Positions 5,792 to 9,103 of a stretch of 9,103 nucleotides of DNA are shown here, one piece after another. How positions within the stretch are numbered: position 1 is the stretch's first letter; each line of letters starts with the position of its first letter. This DNA is from JBKJTP01 sp046590195 (GTDB lineage: Bacteria; Bacteroidota; Ignavibacteria; Palsa-1295). Below the pieces are notes generated by a model, which was given only the letters and a program-made list of their open reading frames with translations, did not search any database and had not been told where the DNA came from. A program made the position numbers and the translations under genes. Where the stretch lies: assembly GCA_046590195.1 (NCBI GenBank), contig JBKJTP010000308.1, forward strand, positions 1 to 9,103, read 5' to 3'.

Positions 5792-7141
5792 ATGGCTACC
5801 AATTCGGAGATACGAGCGATCCTGCAGCGGTCATACGCTGAGCGCCACTCAAACGACAAGCGCGCTGCACTAGCACTGCTGGCAGAGGCGCGGGAGCTTG
5901 CGTTGAGTCTCAAGAGTCGAGAGTTTCTCAGCGAGGTCGAGAATGCCTACGCGAATCACCATTCCCATTTCTCCGAGTTCAAGCTAGAGCTGAAGCACCG
6001 AAGACGGACCGTTGCGTTGCTCGGCCCGAAGGGGCATCCACTAAAGCTCGCGATCGCGCGAAGCAATCTTGCCGGCACGCTCATCGCCGCGGGAGAATTT
6101 GTTGAAGCGCTCAAGCATCTCTATCGCGCGCTCGATCATTATACCGGCGGACTCCCCGAGCACACGCTGCAGACAAGCGCAAAGCCGGACGAAGTGAAGT
6201 ATCTAACGCATACGCTGTACACGCTTGCGAACCTCTCGCAGAACATGCGTGACTTCGCGGCAGGGAAGGAATACCTTAAGCTGCAAAGCGAGATCCTCCT
6301 AAAGCACAACATGCCCCCAGATCCCGATGCGTACGGCTTGCTGCTGATCTGCCATTACGAGACGCAGAACTACGAGCGCGCAATTCACTACGCACAATTG
6401 CAACTTGATGAAGCCATAAAACAGCTCGACCCAAAGGCCGAAGCTATGGCTCACAGCGGATTAGCGCTTGCCGCATTGAAGCGTGGGCTGATCGATGAGG
6501 CAAAAGAGCACAATCGGAGGGCACTTGCGATCGCTCATCGCATTAGTGACCAGGTGCGTATCATTGAGCTGCTCTGCAATGAGGGCGAGATCGCTGCTCA
6601 TGAACAGCAGTATGAGGAGAGCTTGAATTTTCTAGAAGATGCTTGTGTCCGCGCTATTGAGTTAGGTGCAAATGACCTGCGTGAACGCGTGCATCGCGCC
6701 CTGAGCGAAGTTTATGAGGCGAAGCAAGATTTCCAAAAAGCACTCGAGCAGTACAAGCTTGCATCGCAATTCAAGGAAAAACTCGCTTCATCGGAGCAAC
6801 AGCACGAAGTAGCCCGGATGCGAGAGGCACGAATGCGAAGGACATTGGCGGCGGAAAAGAAGATCCTCGCAAGCAAGCTGAAGTCCAACGAAGCACAACC
6901 AACAACGCAAATAGATGTGCAGCGACAACTCCTGCAACTCGCGCCATCACTGAGTAGAACTGAGCTCAAGGTTTGCGAACTGCTCACGCTTGGCGCGAGC
7001 ACGAAAGAGATCGCGGAGAAGCTCTGTGCATCGCGACACACCGTTGACGGCCACCGCACAGCGATCCGCAAGAAGCTCGGCATTGCATCTGAAGAAAATC
7101 TATCTACATGGCTGATGCGCGCTTCCATCACAGCAGCGTAA
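5792..7141 (+). CDS. TPR-repeat regulator with C-terminal LuxR-type HTH
   Basis: A 449-residue protein with no signal peptide and no membrane segment. About residues 80-335 are helical TPR-like repeats, for example LAGTLIAAGEFVEALKHLYRA, SGLALAALKRGLIDEAKEHN and ALSEVYEAKQDFQKALEQYK. A charged stretch at about 335-370 looks like a coiled coil. Residues about 385-446 form a LuxR/GerE-type DNA-binding domain: LSRTELKVCELLTLGASTKE followed by the recognition region SRHTVDGHRTAIRKKLGI. The HTH helices fall at about 403-431. TPR plus LuxR-HTH proteins are common transcription regulators in Bacteroidota, many with a transmembrane helix before the HTH; this one lacks it and should be cytosolic. It lies 35 bp after msrC and is likely in the same operon. 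Its ligand and target genes cannot be read from the sequence. The dyad at the start of the next gene is one candidate site. Confidence 0.88.
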   Translation: MATNSEIRAILQRSYAERHSNDKRAALALLAEARELALSLKSREFLSEVENAYANHHSHFSEFKLELKHRRRTVALLGPKGHPLKLAIARSNLAGTLIAAGEFVEALKHLYRALDHYTGGLPEHTLQTSAKPDEVKYLTHTLYTLANLSQNMRDFAAGKEYLKLQSEILLKHNMPPDPDAYGLLLICHYETQNYERAIHYAQLQLDEAIKQLDPKAEAMAHSGLALAALKRGLIDEAKEHNRRALAIAHRISDQVRIIELLCNEGEIAAHEQQYEESLNFLEDACVRAIELGANDLRERVHRALSEVYEAKQDFQKALEQYKLASQFKEKLASSEQQHEVARMREARMRRTLAAEKKILASKLKSNEAQPTTQIDVQRQLLQLAPSLSRTELKVCELLTLGASTKEIAEKLCASRHTVDGHRTAIRKKLGIASEENLSTWLMRASITAA

Positions 7142-7192
7142 CGCCTCGTCCCACCCTGAAGAATCGGTCACCCCTGTGCTTGCATCCAACGT

Positions 7193-7209
7193 AATGACGC
7201 GGTGTCATT
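7193..7209. promoter_or_regulatory. Short dyad AATGAC-N5-GTCATT
   Basis: A perfect 6-bp inverted repeat (7193-7198 with 7204-7209) around GCGGT lies in the 95-bp gap before the secreted protein gene. It overlaps by two bases the larger dyad that covers the start codon. It could be an operator half of a two-site region or a 5' leader stem; there is no direct evidence for either. Confidence 0.35.
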
Positions 7210-7241
7210 CATCTGTTATCACTAACCCATTAACAGATGAA
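7208..7241 (+). promoter_or_regulatory. 11-bp dyad covering the start codon of the sorting-domain protein
   Basis: TTCATCTGTTA (7208-7218) and TAACAGATGAA (7231-7241) form a perfect 11-bp inverted repeat with a 12-base spacer. The ATG at 7237-7239 lies inside the right arm. In RNA this would hide the start codon; in DNA it would make a palindromic protein site. Confidence 0.55.
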
Positions 7242-8175
7242 ACATTGGCTACGAAATTTACTTGTTGTTTCCATGATCGGTACTGCGTGCGTGCAGGTAG
7301 AGGCTGCACATGCGCAGTACGCATTGTCCCAGCGTACAGAGACGTACAAGCCGCTTGAGGACGGTATGTATATCCCGATGCGCTGGGACGATACGGTCAA
7401 TCCCTACACCTACGTCGGACTCTACGGACTACCATTCACCATCTTCGGTGAATCCTTCAAGCTCGATCAATTCTATCCTATCGCGATCTCGAAGTGGGGC
7501 AACGTCGAGATCCGCAACGCGACACACGCGGTGATCATCGATCCATTCCATACCGCTAGTCTCGACTCGCTGACGCCAAGCGCGCAGGTGTCGCTGGATG
7601 TTGTTGGTCCGATCGGCGATCGCATCCTCAAGATCCAGTGGCGCGATCTCGGGTTCACGGGCTTCCCAACAGATCTCGTTACGAACTTCCAGATGTGGAT
7701 GTACGAACGCACGAGCAACGTGGAATTCTATTATGGCAAACACTCCCTCGAATGCGATCTAACAGATCCCACGCTGCAAGACGCATACGTCGGGATGTTC
7801 ATCGCGCCTGCGGACTTCAGCAAGATCAATAAGATCTTCTGGATCTATGGCGATCCTGAGAGTCCGAAGGTGAGCAAGCTTAACATCAAGGCGATGCATT
7901 GTGCGTTCGCCCCGAATAGCGCTGTGACGCTCGCCACACCAAGTGCCGGAGTAGCGCTTGCATCGGAAGAGGTGCCGCAGAGCGGGCTTATGATGCAGCG
8001 CACAGAGTCGATCGCGATCGAGAATGCAACGTCGCTCAAGCTCTACTCTGTCATGGGGCAACTCATTCATGCCGCCGACAATGTGATGCCGCTAGCGAGC
8101 GTTGCAGCCGGAAGATACTTCCTTGAGTATCAGCAGAATGGTGAGACAATGCGAAGAGCCGTAGTGGTATTGTAA
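7237..8175 (+). CDS. Secreted protein with type IX secretion (T9SS) sorting-domain-like C-terminus
   Basis: A 312-residue protein with an N-terminal signal peptide: basic start MKHWLR, hydrophobic core LLVVSMIGTACV, likely cleavage after AHA at residue 26. The middle (about 40-220) is beta-rich. It contains NFQMWMYERTSNVEFYYG, a pattern I associate with lectin- or jelly-roll-like extracellular modules of Bacteroidota. The last 50 or so residues (LKLYSVMGQLIHAADN ... LASVAAGRYFLEYQQNGETM ... RRAVVVL) match the layout of the type A T9SS C-terminal sorting domain, which is removed by PorU during export to the cell surface. So it is probably a surface or released protein; the ligand is unknown. 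Its start codon lies in a perfect dyad. Its stop is 13 bp before a large inverted repeat with a terminator. No Shine-Dalgarno is seen. Confidence 0.82.
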   Translation: MKHWLRNLLVVSMIGTACVQVEAAHAQYALSQRTETYKPLEDGMYIPMRWDDTVNPYTYVGLYGLPFTIFGESFKLDQFYPIAISKWGNVEIRNATHAVIIDPFHTASLDSLTPSAQVSLDVVGPIGDRILKIQWRDLGFTGFPTDLVTNFQMWMYERTSNVEFYYGKHSLECDLTDPTLQDAYVGMFIAPADFSKINKIFWIYGDPESPKVSKLNIKAMHCAFAPNSAVTLATPSAGVALASEEVPQSGLMMQRTESIAIENATSLKLYSVMGQLIHAADNVMPLASVAAGRYFLEYQQNGETMRRAVVVL

Positions 8176-8188
8176 GTGCCGCGACTTT

Positions 8189-8294
8189 AAAGTGTAGCAC
8201 ATGCTTTAGCTTGTGTGAATCCTCTGTAAAACCAAAAGCCTCGGCAATTCTGCCGAGGCTTTTTTCACACAAGCTAAAGCATGTGCTACACTTT
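8189..8294. repeat. 31-bp perfect inverted repeat enclosing a terminator
   Basis: The left arm at 8189-8219 and right arm at 8264-8294 are perfect reverse complements over 31 bp, separated by 44 bp that hold a second hairpin. The left arm begins AAAGTGTAGCACATGCTTTA. Each arm is itself nearly palindromic (CACATGC TTTA GCTTGTG, one mismatch). The element has no coding capacity. Its right arm contains the last two codons and the TAG stop of the YfhO-like gene. It looks like a small dispersed palindromic element rather than a simple terminator, though its copy number in the genome is unknown. It is unrelated in sequence to the element at 4283-4439. Confidence 0.88.
8234..8265. terminator. Bidirectional intrinsic terminator
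   Basis: AAAAGCCTCGGCA (8234-8246) pairs perfectly with TGCCGAGGCTTTT (8251-8263) around the loop ATTC. A run of six T ends it on the plus strand; the four A at its start become T on the minus strand. It lies between the converging secreted-protein and YfhO-like genes and can end transcripts from both sides. Confidence 0.9.
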
Positions 8295-9103
8295 GTGCGT
8301 GTTATCGTCCTCAGGTGGTGGGATGACCTCTACCTTCGGGTGCAAGTGCTTCTTTCGTGGGAAGACCGTCGCGCCTGCAATGCCGATAGCGAGACCGATC
8401 AGCACCAGGATATTCGATGCGAAGGAGAGCGTCTTGCCCGTACCGTATCGTGGATCGTGATACGTGAACTTCACCGTATGCTGGCCTGCCGGGACCTTGA
8501 TCGCACGGAACGCGTAATTTGCCTTGTGGATCGGGGTTGCCTTGCCGTCGATCGTTGCGGTCCAATCAGGATACCAGGTATCCGAAATGAACAGGATGCG
8601 TTCGGCCGAGGCCGTCGTCTTGTACTCAACGTCCTCGTTGCCGTACTTTACGATCTCCACCTGCTCGCTTGAATCGATCGGGTTCTGCGAGACCGATGCG
8701 AAGTCCGGCGCGTCCGTTGTCAGGAATACGACATCACGCGGATCGAACGTGCCATCACGCATTGCGTAAAGCGTCTGAAGTGAATCCTGCACTTTAGCGG
8801 TGCGGACAAAGAACGCACGAGGCATCGCCTGCGGATTCTCCCATACGATCGTTGATTGCCCCGGCTTGCCATCCTGACCCGCCTTTGCTGGCTCCTTCGA
8901 TTGATACACAGGATTGAAGCGTGCCTGATCTTCGCTGAGCGCACCATCGGCGATGATGTATTTCGCGTTCAGCAGATTCCACATGAACGGATTGTAGATC
9001 ACGTTGCCGTTGGCCTTGCCGGTAACGTCAACAACATCCTGATACGATCGCATCTTTGCTGCATGGTAGCCCGCGATCGTCTGCAACCCCCATGATGCTG
9101 TCA
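8286..9103 (-). CDS. YfhO-family membrane protein, C-terminal part
   Basis: The frame is open to the right edge of the window, so only the C-terminal 271 or so residues are seen; a TTG-initiated start at 9086 would be artificial. Signature segments of the YfhO family are present: TIAGYHAAKMRSYQDVVD near the visible N-terminus, NPFMWNLLNAKYII, ENPQAMPRAFFV, DTWYPDWTATIDG, and ANYAFRAIKVPAGQHTVKF. A final transmembrane helix follows (ASNILVLIGLAIGIAGATVF) with a basic, proline-rich tail. YfhO proteins are large polytopic membrane proteins with a periplasmic/extracytoplasmic C-terminal domain, related to GT-C-type glycosyltransferases and linked in some bacteria to lipid or wall-polymer glycosylation. 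That function is inferred here. The last codons and stop lie in the arm of an inverted repeat, followed by a terminator that works in its direction. Confidence 0.87.
   Translation of the reverse strand, partial: TASWGLQTIAGYHAAKMRSYQDVVDVTGKANGNVIYNPFMWNLLNAKYIIADGALSEDQARFNPVYQSKEPAKAGQDGKPGQSTIVWENPQAMPRAFFVRTAKVQDSLQTLYAMRDGTFDPRDVVFLTTDAPDFASVSQNPIDSSEQVEIVKYGNEDVEYKTTASAERILFISDTWYPDWTATIDGKATPIHKANYAFRAIKVPAGQHTVKFTYHDPRYGTGKTLSFASNILVLIGLAIGIAGATVFPRKKHLHPKVEVIPPPEDDNTHKV

Noticed and set aside
6712..7131. 139-codon minus-strand open frame opposite the LuxR-type domain
   Set aside because: It is the antisense shadow of the conserved HTH and coiled-coil coding region; the translation is Ser/Cys/Arg-rich with no recognisable family.

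Overview
The window looks like chromosomal DNA from a moderately GC-rich member of the Bacteroidota/Chlorobiota side of the FCB group, possibly near Candidatus Kapaibacteria or Ignavibacteria. That placement is an inference. It rests on a secreted protein whose C-terminal tail resembles a type IX secretion sorting domain, an OmpA-like protein with two peptidoglycan-binding-type domains, near absence of Shine-Dalgarno sequences, and two starts preceded by a TAnnTTTG box of the Bacteroidota type. No phage, plasmid, transposase, CRISPR, tRNA or rRNA gene was seen. There is no gene-free stretch longer than 300 bp.

Left part (1-3015): the 3' end of an OmpA-like protein gene runs rightward and meets a leftward ClC-type chloride/proton transporter gene; their stop codons share the bases TTAA. 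Upstream of the transporter, also leftward, lie a small two-helix membrane protein and a DUF2752-like membrane protein whose reading frames overlap by 125 bp. A roughly 100 bp divergent gap then leads to a rightward homogentisate 1,2-dioxygenase gene.

Middle (4206-4465): a compact repeat-rich spacer. It holds five copies of a 7-bp unit that begin inside the end of the dioxygenase gene, a clear intrinsic terminator, and a nested inverted-repeat element of about 157 bp resembling a MITE/REP-type repeat.

Centre-right (4466-7141): a probable operon of a YdfG-like short-chain dehydrogenase, a free-methionine-(R)-sulfoxide reductase (1 bp gap, strong Shine-Dalgarno inside the preceding gene), and a cytosolic TPR protein ending in a LuxR-type DNA-binding domain. 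This suggests metabolic or oxidative-damage enzymes beside a regulator, but the sequence does not show what the regulator senses.

Right part (7142-9103): a secreted sorting-domain protein whose start codon sits in a dyad, converging on the 3' end of a leftward YfhO-like membrane protein that continues beyond the window. Between them is a second, unrelated nested inverted repeat: a 31-bp perfect repeat enclosing a bidirectional terminator. One arm supplies the last two codons and stop of the YfhO-like gene. The strongest items for a second look are the two nested repeat elements, the start-codon dyad and the possible leaderless starts. I found no convincing new multi-gene system.
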